Below, in pieces: positions 35,127 through 42,644 of a stretch of 64,000 bases of DNA. Numbering within the stretch: position 1 is the stretch's first letter; each line of letters opens with the position of its first letter. Location of the stretch: assembly GCA_018065185.1 (NCBI GenBank), contig JAGHTU010000023.1:1-64000 (forward strand). Reading direction: 5' to 3'. Below the pieces are notes generated by a model that had not been told where the DNA came from, did not search any database, and saw only the letters and a program-made list of their open reading frames with translations. A program made the position numbers and the translations under genes. The DNA comes from Candidatus Equicola faecalis (GTDB taxonomy: Bacteria > Bacteroidota > Bacteroidia > Bacteroidales > Bacteroidaceae).

Positions 35127-38051
35127 TCAATTTCTTTCCTTACGCAATTTCCGTCCCGGGAAATCAAAAAGCAGACAGAGTGTAAACAGAATACACATCA
35201 ACCCTAACACACCCATGTTATACCATAGTGTCTTTATGTGTGTGTTACCTATTATCTTCACACTGCTGTAGAATGGTGCACGACCGTTCCGGCTCAGTGG
35301 GTCAAGATAGATAAACCCAGCATTAGGCACAATATGCCCGTCCACCACCTTACACAACTCTTCTGACGAGGAGTTCAGCACCATACTCTCCAACTGCAGG
35401 TTATAGTGGTCACGTTTCAACTGTGTCATTGCCTCCTTGCCATCGCGACGTATTATCAAGGAAACGGCTTTATCGAGATCCAATGTTACGCGATTGCCAC
35501 GTTTCGACAGCACTGTCTCTGCCTCATCAAAGAGTGCCTTGAGCGAAGCATAGGAATAATCGCCTTTATATTCTTCCATCTCACACACGTCAAGAAGCGT
35601 AGGGAGCGAGTTCTTAATCACTTCCATGTGGGCATCAATCTCGCTCTGCAGTTCTTCTTTCCTACTGCTTGTCTTTATTTGGCCTTCCTTGCTGTGCATA
35701 GTCTGCAACTGTGATTTCATCTCATAGAGGAAACCGTTATCATAATACATTGCTTCATAACGGTTCTTATCTGCCTCGAAACGTGGCTGCTCATAGTCAT
35801 TGTCTGAGAATGATGTAACAGCCAGTGCCTCAAATGCCCAACGTGAAGGAATAACATCACCTATCACCGGCACATTACCCGTTGTACTGCGCGGAGTAAG
35901 GTCGGAAAACTTCACCACCAGTCCGCAGAGCAATATTTGAGGAATAAGCAGAATAGGTATCGTGATGTAGATTGCCACAACACTATTCATACACTGTGAG
36001 AGCAACAGCCCCATAAGTGCAGCCAGAAAAGCAGAAGCGAATAGTATCAGCCACCATGTAAGGAACAGACATTTTATTCCCATTATCACATTGCCCACAG
36101 CGATGAAGAGCAGTGTCTGAATAAGTGTTACTACAGCCATGAACAGAATCTTCGACCATATATAACTCTTATATGAGAGGTTGAGGAATTTCTCACGTTT
36201 CAGCAATGCTCTGTCTTTTATTATTTCCTCTGCACTTCCACTCATGCCAAGGAAGATAGACACTATCACTGCCATGAAGTAATACGACACCATATTCGAG
36301 TTGTTCATCACGCTGTACCCTTCCAATGGTGCATATCGTGTGAGCATCGAACAGATGAGTGCCAACACCGGAGCCTCCAGCAATGTGATGAGTATATACT
36401 GAAGGTTTGTGATCTTTGCCTTGAAGTTGCGCAACATGAAAATAGCAATCTGTTTCAGTGCTGACGGACGGTGCTGGTCTGTACCAGGCAGGTCTTCCAC
36501 CTTTGTCTTCGACTTCGGTGCCGTCTGCAAATAGAGTTCATGCCACTCCTTCGGTGTCTTCTTGCGCTCGTTGGTCAGTTGTCCCGTCTCCGACAATGCC
36601 TTTTCATCAATGATATTCAGGATTATCTCAGGATTCACATTACCACACGTAGGACAAGTGCTTATATCTGCATCAGCATAGTTTGCTGCCCGTTTGAAAT
36701 AAGTGACAGCCTCTATCGGGTTACCGTCATACACAGGGTAGCCACCTTTATCCAATAGCCACAGACGGTCAAACAACTTGAACACGTCCGATGACGGCTG
36801 GTGAATATTTGCTACTATCAGTTTACCCTTCAGAGCCTGTTCCTTCAGCAGGTTGACCACCATTTCCGTGTCTGCCGAAGAAAGACCTGAAGTAGGTTCA
36901 TCAAGGAACAATATCGATGGTTCGCGAATCAGTTCAAGAGCTATGTTCAAACGCTTACGCTGCCCACCGGAGATATATTTATTTACCGGCGACCCCACCT
37001 TCAAATCACGTGCTGCTTCCAGTCCAAGATCGGATAGCACGTCCATCACACGGCGGTCTAACTCTGCCTCAGCCATGCCATCAAAACACAACTTGGCAGT
37101 AAAATAAAGGTTCTGATATACTGTCAGTTCTTCGATAAGCAGGTCATCCTGTGGCACATAACCTATCAGCGCCTTTGCCTCTGGCGTACTGATATCATGC
37201 CCGTTTATCGTGATGGCTCCCGACTGCGGACGCAACGTACCATTCAGCAACGACAGCAACGTGGACTTGCCCACACCACTACCGCCCATAATGGCAACCA
37301 ACTCACCATTATAGAGATTGAAAGTGAAATCGTGCATACCATTGTCGCTTCCGTCACCGAAACGGAACTCCACATGGTTGCCACGCAACTTTATCTTCGG
37401 ACGCTCCGTCTGCGACTGTGCCATAAACGGTGCCATCACGTCAAAATAATACAACGTAACATCATGATGTGACTTCATCACACCGCTACGTTGCCATACC
37501 TGAAAAGCACCCGGACGCACCAGCACGTCATTCATCCTCACGTTACTCTTACCTAAGTAGGCAAAGACAATGAGGTTAAATGGCTCTATATAAAGCGATT
37601 TAAGTATTCCATCTGCATAATCACGCTTTCGCACATGCTCCAGCGAGTCATCACCTCTCACGAAAGTAGCCATATCAGCAAACATTTCGTCTGTGATATT
37701 AAAACTGTCAGCCACAGCATGGAACGTATCGCCATATTCTGTCACGCCACCATCCACAGAGCAGAACTCCATGAAACGGAGCAACATCAATGCCTGCTCC
37801 TCTGCTGAGATTTTACCCGTAAGACGTGAACAGATATCTTTCACCACCTTGTCGGCATCCAGTTCTGGCATATCTTCATAGAAATCGCGCAAGTCATTAT
37901 ACAGACTCATTGAAAACTCCAAATCGCGCACACCGAAATGATGCACAAGATAGTCTGAGAGATTATGTTCAGAAGCCAACCTGTCTGCTTTATTCTGCGT
38001 ACTGAACAAAGCAAAGAGATTAAGCAGACTTGAAAGAATTATATCGTTCAT
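35127..38051 (-). CDS. ABCG-type ABC transporter fusion (N-terminal helical domain, ATPase, permease)
   Basis: This 974-residue half-transporter has three parts. Residues 1-135 are a helical, TerB-like region (FMEFCSVDGGVTEYGDTFHA). Residues about 210-460 are the nucleotide-binding domain with Walker A MGGSGVGKST, Q-loop YVPQDDL, signature YISGGQRKRLNIALE, Walker B ILFLDEPTSGLSS and the H-loop NIHQPSSDVF. After a CxxC-containing linker (CPTCGNVNPEI), about six membrane segments form an ABC-2 permease with a large extracytoplasmic insert. The domain order (ATPase before permease) is as in ABCG proteins. Substrate is unknown; the long periplasmic loop suggests export of a lipid or glycan-like compound. 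Confidence 0.8.
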   Translation of the reverse strand: MNDIILSSLLNLFALFSTQNKADRLASEHNLSDYLVHHFGVRDLEFSMSLYNDLRDFYEDMPELDADKVVKDICSRLTGKISAEEQALMLLRFMEFCSVDGGVTEYGDTFHAVADSFNITDEMFADMATFVRGDDSLEHVRKRDYADGILKSLYIEPFNLIVFAYLGKSNVRMNDVLVRPGAFQVWQRSGVMKSHHDVTLYYFDVMAPFMAQSQTERPKIKLRGNHVEFRFGDGSDNGMHDFTFNLYNGELVAIMGGSGVGKSTLLSLLNGTLRPQSGAITINGHDISTPEAKALIGYVPQDDLLIEELTVYQNLYFTAKLCFDGMAEAELDRRVMDVLSDLGLEAARDLKVGSPVNKYISGGQRKRLNIALELIREPSILFLDEPTSGLSSADTEMVVNLLKEQALKGKLIVANIHQPSSDVFKLFDRLWLLDKGGYPVYDGNPIEAVTYFKRAANYADADISTCPTCGNVNPEIILNIIDEKALSETGQLTNERKKTPKEWHELYLQTAPKSKTKVEDLPGTDQHRPSALKQIAIFMLRNFKAKITNLQYILITLLEAPVLALICSMLTRYAPLEGYSVMNNSNMVSYYFMAVIVSIFLGMSGSAEEIIKDRALLKREKFLNLSYKSYIWSKILFMAVVTLIQTLLFIAVGNVIMGIKCLFLTWWLILFASAFLAALMGLLLSQCMNSVVAIYITIPILLIPQILLCGLVVKFSDLTPRSTTGNVPVIGDVIPSRWAFEALAVTSFSDNDYEQPRFEADKNRYEAMYYDNGFLYEMKSQLQTMHSKEGQIKTSSRKEELQSEIDAHMEVIKNSLPTLLDVCEMEEYKGDYSYASLKALFDEAETVLSKRGNRVTLDLDKAVSLIIRRDGKEAMTQLKRDHYNLQLESMVLNSSSEELCKVVDGHIVPNAGFIYLDPLSRNGRAPFYSSVKIIGNTHIKTLWYNMGVLGLMCILFTLCLLFDFPGRKLRKERN

Positions 38052-38061
38052 TTATCTCCGA

Positions 38062-38069
38062 CAAATATA
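38062..38069 (-). promoter_or_regulatory. -7 element of the ABC transporter gene
   Basis: TATATTTG on the minus strand ends 10 bases before the ATG (38051). A TTTG is present only at 26 bases further upstream, so the -33 is uncertain. Confidence 0.45.
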
Positions 38070-38231
38070 TTTACACAAATTCACACAATATCGTGCAAAT
38101 GTAATAACATTTTATGAGCAATACAAATTTTCGATTCTTTTTATTGCTCACATCTAATCCGACCGAGTCGGGACAAAGTCAACATAAAAGTGGACCCTTA
38201 ATAAAAAAAAACTTAAAATACTCCACCATCA

Positions 38232-38263
38232 TTTGGCAGATATTTGTAATTGTAGTAATTTCG
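38232..38263 (+). promoter_or_regulatory. possible promoter of the ftsB-like gene
   Basis: TTTG (38232-38235), 20 bases, then TAATTTCG (38256-38263), one mismatch from TAnnTTTG, 21 bases before ATG 38285. Confidence 0.45.
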
Positions 38264-38284
38264 TGGCTAAAAGATACACGTCGT

Positions 38285-38581
38285 ATGAACAAGGTTGTTT
38301 GGATATTGAATTTTCTGGCTCGGTATAAATATATAATTGCTGTCTGCATTGGTGTGATAATCATTGGTAATGCACTTATAAAGTATTTTTCATATAACAA
38401 CAGGATAAACACGCTGGAAAAAGACATCGCGAAATACACACAGATACATAAACGCGACTCCACACTACTGAGGAAACTGGAAACAGACCCACAGGCGGTT
38501 CGGCAGGTTGCACGAGAAAAATACTTTATGCACACAAGTGATGAGGATGTTTTTGTACTCAGTGATGATGAAGAAGAATAG
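38285..38581 (+). CDS. FtsB/DivIC-like septum formation protein
   Basis: From ATG 38285 this is a 98-residue protein with one membrane helix (YKYIIAVCIGVIIIGNALIK), a coiled coil (NNRINTLEKDIAKYTQIHKR) and the conserved tail RQVAREKYFMHTSDEDVFVL, where the AREKYFM segment is the FtsB/DivIC hallmark. It should act with FtsL and FtsQ in the divisome. The open frame runs 57 codons further upstream, but that part looks non-coding and contains the promoter-like element. The next gene overlaps its 3' end by 14 bases. Confidence 0.85.
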   Translation: MNKVVWILNFLARYKYIIAVCIGVIIIGNALIKYFSYNNRINTLEKDIAKYTQIHKRDSTLLRKLETDPQAVRQVAREKYFMHTSDEDVFVLSDDEEE

Positions 38582-38939
38582 TATTATGGGCATCGGAGGC
38601 ATCTTGATGGTGCTCAGTGCATTGATGTATTTCTTTGACAAAAGTATTTATATCCAAATTGCATTTGTCATCGGGACGCTTTGTTTTGTACTTATGCAGT
38701 GGTGGCAGAAGTTCGATGGTGACACCCTCGCCTTGATGCGCCTGAGAAAATTACAGATTATAAGTGGGATTTTTCTGCTATCATCGGCCATACTGATGCT
38801 TGCCAACAACTTCGTGTATGAAATATACACCTATTTCAAGATTGACATCTACAACTATTGGATTGTGGCGCTCTTTATCGGCGCACTATTGCAGCTTTAT
38901 ACAATCTTAAGAATAGATAAAGAATTGCAAAAAAAATAA
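38568..38939 (+). CDS. small four-helix membrane protein of unknown function
   Basis: This 123-residue protein has four hydrophobic segments (GIGGILMVLSALMYFF, IYIQIAFVIGTLCFVLMQW, IISGIFLLSSAILMLANNFV, YWIVALFIGALLQLYTIL) and a basic C-terminus. I know no assigned function. It overlaps the ftsB-like gene by 14 bases (or 38586 could be the start, leaving 4 bases between), implying co-translation with a divisome gene. Confidence 0.65.
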   Translation: MKKNSIMGIGGILMVLSALMYFFDKSIYIQIAFVIGTLCFVLMQWWQKFDGDTLALMRLRKLQIISGIFLLSSAILMLANNFVYEIYTYFKIDIYNYWIVALFIGALLQLYTILRIDKELQKK

Positions 38940-38979
38940 AAATACGCTTTTTGCCGTGATATTATCATACAAGTTTATC

Positions 38980-38987
38980 TACCTTTG
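38980..38987 (+). promoter_or_regulatory. -7 element of the DUF4369 gene
   Basis: TACCTTTG fits TAnnTTTG, about 49 bases before ATG 39037. The in-frame ATG at 39007 leaves a shorter leader. Confidence 0.5.
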
Positions 38988-39036
38988 CCGAGCATAAAAA
39001 CAGCAGTTGACTATAGACACAGTTGACCATCGATAT

Positions 39037-39777
39037 ATGAAGATGTACAGACACGCCATACTCCCGATTTTGACCACGATCCTCCTACTGACATCATGCG
39101 CAGGGTCTTACAATGTGAAAGGCTCCTCGTCAATGTCTGGTCTTGATGGGCGTATGCTATACCTGAAAGCCGTTGAGGATAACGAATTGATGAGCCTTGA
39201 CTCTTGCGATGTCCTGCATGGCGAGTTTCATTTCTCCGGCACATTAGACACCATCCGCATGGTGAATCTCTTTATGGGTGAGGAATGGGTGATGCCTGTG
39301 GTGTTGGAGTCTGGTCCTATAACAATCAGCCTGACATCAGCACAACAGCGTGTCAGTGGCACTCCGCTGAATGAAACACTCTATAGATTTCTCGACAAAA
39401 AACTACAGATACAAAATCAGATAGAAGAGTTGTCTCATAAAGAAGCACAGGCAATAATGGATGGCGAGCGCATAGAGGATGTGCACGACGCGCTCATCAT
39501 GCAGGCGCAACGATTAAGTGCAGAACTTGATGAACTGGAGACGACTTTCATCGTAAAGAACTCTGACAACATACTCGGTCCAAGCATCTTTGAGACGCTT
39601 TGTAGCGGTTTTCAATATCCTGTCCTGACGCCACAGATAGAAGAGATAATGAGTCGCGCGACACAGAAATTCAAATCCCATCCTTTCGTAATGGACTATT
39701 ACCGCACGGCAACAGAGAACATGCGTCTCATGCAGGGTTACGACCGCAAGGATTTGGATAACCTCCCGTCAGAATAA
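39037..39777 (+). CDS. DUF4369-domain lipoprotein
   Basis: The 246-residue precursor has a lipobox (TTILLLTSC). The N-terminal beta domain (about residues 25-110) reads GRMLYLKAVEDNELMSLDSC and FHFSGTLDTIRMVNLFMGEE, the DUF4369 pattern usually found fused to thioredoxin domains in Bacteroidetes. Here the C-terminal part is only a helical region (LDKKLQIQNQIEELSHKEAQ) with no CxxC thioredoxin site, so this is a stand-alone member. Role unknown. The start at 39037 is preferred over 39007, which would place acidic residues before the signal peptide. Confidence 0.7.
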   Translation: MKMYRHAILPILTTILLLTSCAGSYNVKGSSSMSGLDGRMLYLKAVEDNELMSLDSCDVLHGEFHFSGTLDTIRMVNLFMGEEWVMPVVLESGPITISLTSAQQRVSGTPLNETLYRFLDKKLQIQNQIEELSHKEAQAIMDGERIEDVHDALIMQAQRLSAELDELETTFIVKNSDNILGPSIFETLCSGFQYPVLTPQIEEIMSRATQKFKSHPFVMDYYRTATENMRLMQGYDRKDLDNLPSE

Positions 39778-39811
39778 GGTGGGTTCGATAAATTACTTAT
39801 AGAACACACCT
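39777..39811. repeat. hairpin abutting the metallophosphoesterase start
   Basis: AGGTGGGTTC (39777-39786) and GAACACACCT (39802-39811) pair with one mismatch across a 15-base AT-rich loop and end 2 bases before the ATG. It has no T-run, so a role in start-site access is as likely as termination. Confidence 0.45.
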
Positions 39812-39813
39812 AA

Positions 39814-40806
39814 ATGTTTTTCCTTCGTTTTCTTATTCCACCGATAATCTTGCTTTTGATTGTTGCAGGACTCGTTTATGGTGTCGTGCGCAACGTGATA
39901 CGTCTCTGTCGGCATAAATTAAAAATACGTCATGCCATAACCCTTGCCTTCTGTCTGCTTATCATCGGGATTATCACATGGGGATTTACTCTCGGCTTTG
40001 AAGCATTCCGAAGGGTTGAAGTGGAATACGCATCAAAAGATTTGCCTGAAAGTTTTGACGGCTACCGCATCGTCATGTTCTCTGACGCTCATGTAGGCAA
40101 TTTCCATGGCAGTCGGGCGCATATCCTGCGCCATGCATTACATGAGATGAATGCAGAAAAAGCAGATGCCATAGTGTTCTGTGGCGATATTGAAAACCAA
40201 AGTCCGGAGGAGTTATTACCATTCATTGATGATTTCAAAGGATTACATGCAAAGGATGGTGTATTCTCAATTCTTGGCAATCATGACTATTCTCTGTATA
40301 TGCACAATGCTGATGAAAAGAAAAAGCAGGAGTCATTGGCGCGTACCATCGCCACCGAAGAATCTTTCGGATGGAAGGTGCTTCGTAACGAGAACACCAT
40401 CATTCACCGTGGGGAAGATAGTGTATTTATCGTTGGCGAAGAAAATCAGGGCGGTGGGATGTTTCCCAAATATGCCAACGTAGAGAAAGCCATGCAAGGC
40501 ATTCCGAATACAGCGTTTACCATTATGCTTCAGCATGACCCAACAGCATGGAGGGAGCATATTCTTAAAAAGACAACAGCGCAACTGACCCTGAGCGGAC
40601 ACACTCATGCAGGACAGTTCTCTGTGTTCGGGTGGAGCCCTGCGTCACACATTTATGATGAAGTGCGTGGTGCATATTATACCGAAGACGGACGGATGCT
40701 CTATGTGAGCAGTGGACTTGGGGGAGTCGTCCCTTTCCGCTTCAACATGCCGGGCGAGATTGTCGTCATCACGCTCAGATGTAAACAGGTAACTCCGAAA
40801 GATTAA
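39814..40806 (+). CDS. membrane-anchored calcineurin-like metallophosphoesterase
   Basis: This 330-residue protein begins with two hydrophobic helices (FLIPPIILLLIVAGLVYGVV and ITLAFCLLIIGIITWGFTLG) and continues with a metallophosphoesterase domain. All metal motifs are present: FSDAHVG, FCGDIENQ, LGNHDY, QHDP and SGHTHAGQF. It resembles the YkuE/YaeI branch, some of which hydrolyse lipid-linked or nucleotide substrates near the membrane. The substrate here is unknown. Confidence 0.85.
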   Translation: MFFLRFLIPPIILLLIVAGLVYGVVRNVIRLCRHKLKIRHAITLAFCLLIIGIITWGFTLGFEAFRRVEVEYASKDLPESFDGYRIVMFSDAHVGNFHGSRAHILRHALHEMNAEKADAIVFCGDIENQSPEELLPFIDDFKGLHAKDGVFSILGNHDYSLYMHNADEKKKQESLARTIATEESFGWKVLRNENTIIHRGEDSVFIVGEENQGGGMFPKYANVEKAMQGIPNTAFTIMLQHDPTAWREHILKKTTAQLTLSGHTHAGQFSVFGWSPASHIYDEVRGAYYTEDGRMLYVSSGLGGVVPFRFNMPGEIVVITLRCKQVTPKD

Positions 40807-40862
40807 AACTTAAAACGAGGAAATTCACCGAACTCCCCTTTACAACTATCCCTACATCCAAC

Positions 40863-41019
40863 TTTTCCCATCTTTGCCTCACCGCCTTCCGCTCGGAGCC
40901 TATAACTTGTCACGACAAGTTGATTAAATTGTCGTGACAAATTGAGTAAATCGTCGTGACAATTTGATGAAATCGTCGTGACAAGTTGTAGGCTCTGTTG
41001 GTTTGACACCGAGGCATCG
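40863..41019 (-). repeat. 157-bp dispersed intergenic element, copy 1 (inverted)
   Basis: On the minus strand this matches 55287-55443. Arm A (40863-40900) agrees at 37 of 38 positions, including GGCTCCGAGCGGAAGGCGG and GAGGCAAAGATGGGAAAA. Arm B (40991-41019) agrees at about 23 of 29. Between them lie four 22-bp units starting at 40909, 40931, 40953 and 40975, each with GTCGTGACAA or a variant. Ends 40896-40916 and 40975-40995 are inverted repeats with 20 of 21 matches. The rest of the gap (40807-41105) shows nothing else. Confidence 0.88.
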
Positions 41020-41105
41020 TAAGATAGAATGGTAGGATGCGACCCTTACAAACCCTTACAAAGCGAAGCATCGTTTTGTGATTCTTTGGATTTTAGTGAG
41101 GCAAA

Positions 41106-41137
41106 TTTGTTTATTTTTATATTTTGTACTACCTTGC
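41106..41137 (+). promoter_or_regulatory. promoter of the glycosyltransferase-addAB operon
   Basis: TTTG (41106-41109), 20 bases, then TACCTTGC (41130-41137), a -7 box one T short of TAnnTTTG. The leader to ATG 41160 is about 20 bases. Confidence 0.55.
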
Positions 41138-41159
41138 ATCCGAAATAATAACATCAAAT

Positions 41160-41909
41160 ATGAGCGATAGTATTATCATTATCCCAACGTACAACGAAAA
41201 AGAGAACATCGAGAAAATCATCCGTGTCGTATTGGGTTTGGAAAAGCAGTTTGACATACTCGTCATTGATGATGGCAGTCCTGATGGTACGGCAGAAATA
41301 GTAAAGAAGTTGATGAGCGAGGAATTTCCCGACAGGCTGTCGCTGATGGAGCGTAGCGGGAAACTCGGTCTCGGTACGGCATATATCGCTGGTTTCAAGT
41401 GGGCGCTCGAAAGGGATTATGAATACATCTTTGAGATGGATGCTGATTTCAGTCATAACCCAAACGACCTGCCACGCCTCTATGATGCTTGTGCGAAAGA
41501 TGGTGGCGACTTAGCCATCGGTTCACGTTATGTCACGGGAGTGAACGTGGTGAACTGGCCTATGGGTCGCGTGCTGATGAGTTATTTTGCATCCAAATAC
41601 GTGCGCATGATGACAGGTGTCCCTATCAACGACACGACAGCTGGTTTCGTATGTTATCGTAGGTCCGTATTGGAAGCCATGAACCTTGGCAACATACGGT
41701 TTAAGGGCTACGCTTTCCAGATAGAGATGAAATATACGGCATACAAACTTGGTTTCAAGATAAAGGAAGTGCCTGTCGTCTTTGTCAACCGCGTAGAAGG
41801 GACATCAAAGATGAGCGGTGGCATATTCTCGGAAGCATTGTTTGGCGTAATCCGTTTGAGAATGACAAATATCCGTAACAGACACAAATCGTCAATAGTC
41901 AACGGCTGA
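41160..41909 (+). CDS. polyprenol-phosphate mannosyltransferase-like GT2 enzyme
   Basis: This 249-residue family 2 glycosyltransferase resembles dolichol/polyprenol monophosphomannose synthase. It has the GT-A opening IIIPTYNEKENIEKII, VIDDGSPDGTAEIV, the DxD-containing EMDADFSHNPNDLPRL and the acceptor-side VNRVEGTSKMSGGIF. No membrane helices follow, so it is the soluble, membrane-associated type. It would transfer a hexose from GDP-sugar to a lipid phosphate for use by periplasmic glycosyltransferases such as protein O-glycosylation. ATG 41160 gives the family N-terminus, and the ATG at 41124 lies inside the promoter. It is first of a four-gene operon. Confidence 0.9.
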   Translation: MSDSIIIIPTYNEKENIEKIIRVVLGLEKQFDILVIDDGSPDGTAEIVKKLMSEEFPDRLSLMERSGKLGLGTAYIAGFKWALERDYEYIFEMDADFSHNPNDLPRLYDACAKDGGDLAIGSRYVTGVNVVNWPMGRVLMSYFASKYVRMMTGVPINDTTAGFVCYRRSVLEAMNLGNIRFKGYAFQIEMKYTAYKLGFKIKEVPVVFVNRVEGTSKMSGGIFSEALFGVIRLRMTNIRNRHKSSIVNG

Positions 41910-41915
41910 TATCCT

Positions 41916-42644
41916 ATGAAATCTTTTCAGAGTTCAACACTTTTCTTATTATTGACCCTATTACTTTGTGGATGTAGTAAGGCAACATATTTGACGGCAG
42001 ACCGTCAGGCACTGGAATTTGGGAAGAAAGGCGGAGAGCGGTGCATCCATATTGACTGCGATGGCGATTGGGAGGTTGCCGTCTGTCCGAATTGGGTAAA
42101 GGCAGAGCGACTGGGCGACAGTCTCATGATAAGATGCCTTGATGAGGTGCGCATACAATCAGAGATTCAGGACACCCTGTTCATACAGGCTGATACTATC
42201 AAAAGGGGGATATTGCTGGTGAGGAATGGAGTAGCCACATTCGTGCGTTTCTCCCCTACCCGAGTTCATTTTCCACAGGCAGGAGGCAGTCAGGAGGTGA
42301 ATATCATTACAGATGGCGACAAACTGAACATCAGTTATGATGAAGGGCTGGATGTCAGTCTCACGGATAACACGCTCTCTATTTCCACAGACGCGAACAA
42401 CAGCACATGGCAACGTACAAAGATGATTTATGTGCAAACAGACTATGTGAAAGAATCACTCACTATCACACAGGACGGATGGGCACAGCATCAGCAGAGA
42501 CCGATACGAAAAATCGTGCAAGTGGAGCCGTGTGCGGAATGTGGCGGTGCGGGACGACTGCTTTATGAGATTCAGGTTGAGACAGGAGAGAAAGTGTATC
42601 ATAAATGCGAGGCTTGCAACGGTACAGGGAGGAAAGGAAATTGA
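41916..42644 (+). CDS. lipoprotein with BACON-like domains and a DnaJ-type CxxCxGxG zinc motif
   Basis: The 242-residue precursor has a lipobox (LLTLLLCGC). Two BACON-like beta domains follow (FGKKGGERCIHIDCDGDWEV and FPQAGGSQEVNIITDGDKLN with SLTITQDGWA). After a basic linker, the last 35 residues contain CAECGGAGRLL and CEACNGTGRKGN, the paired CxxCxGxG knuckles otherwise known from DnaJ and related cytosolic proteins. In an exported lipoprotein this is unusual. It might bind zinc or a thiol partner. The gene is 6 bases after the glycosyltransferase, and its TGA overlaps the proposed TTG start of addA. Confidence 0.7.
   Translation: MKSFQSSTLFLLLTLLLCGCSKATYLTADRQALEFGKKGGERCIHIDCDGDWEVAVCPNWVKAERLGDSLMIRCLDEVRIQSEIQDTLFIQADTIKRGILLVRNGVATFVRFSPTRVHFPQAGGSQEVNIITDGDKLNISYDEGLDVSLTDNTLSISTDANNSTWQRTKMIYVQTDYVKESLTITQDGWAQHQQRPIRKIVQVEPCAECGGAGRLLYEIQVETGEKVYHKCEACNGTGRKGN

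Noticed and set aside
38114..38284. 57-codon N-terminal extension of the FtsB-like protein
   Set aside because: Family members start at the membrane helix, and a promoter-like element lies inside the extension.
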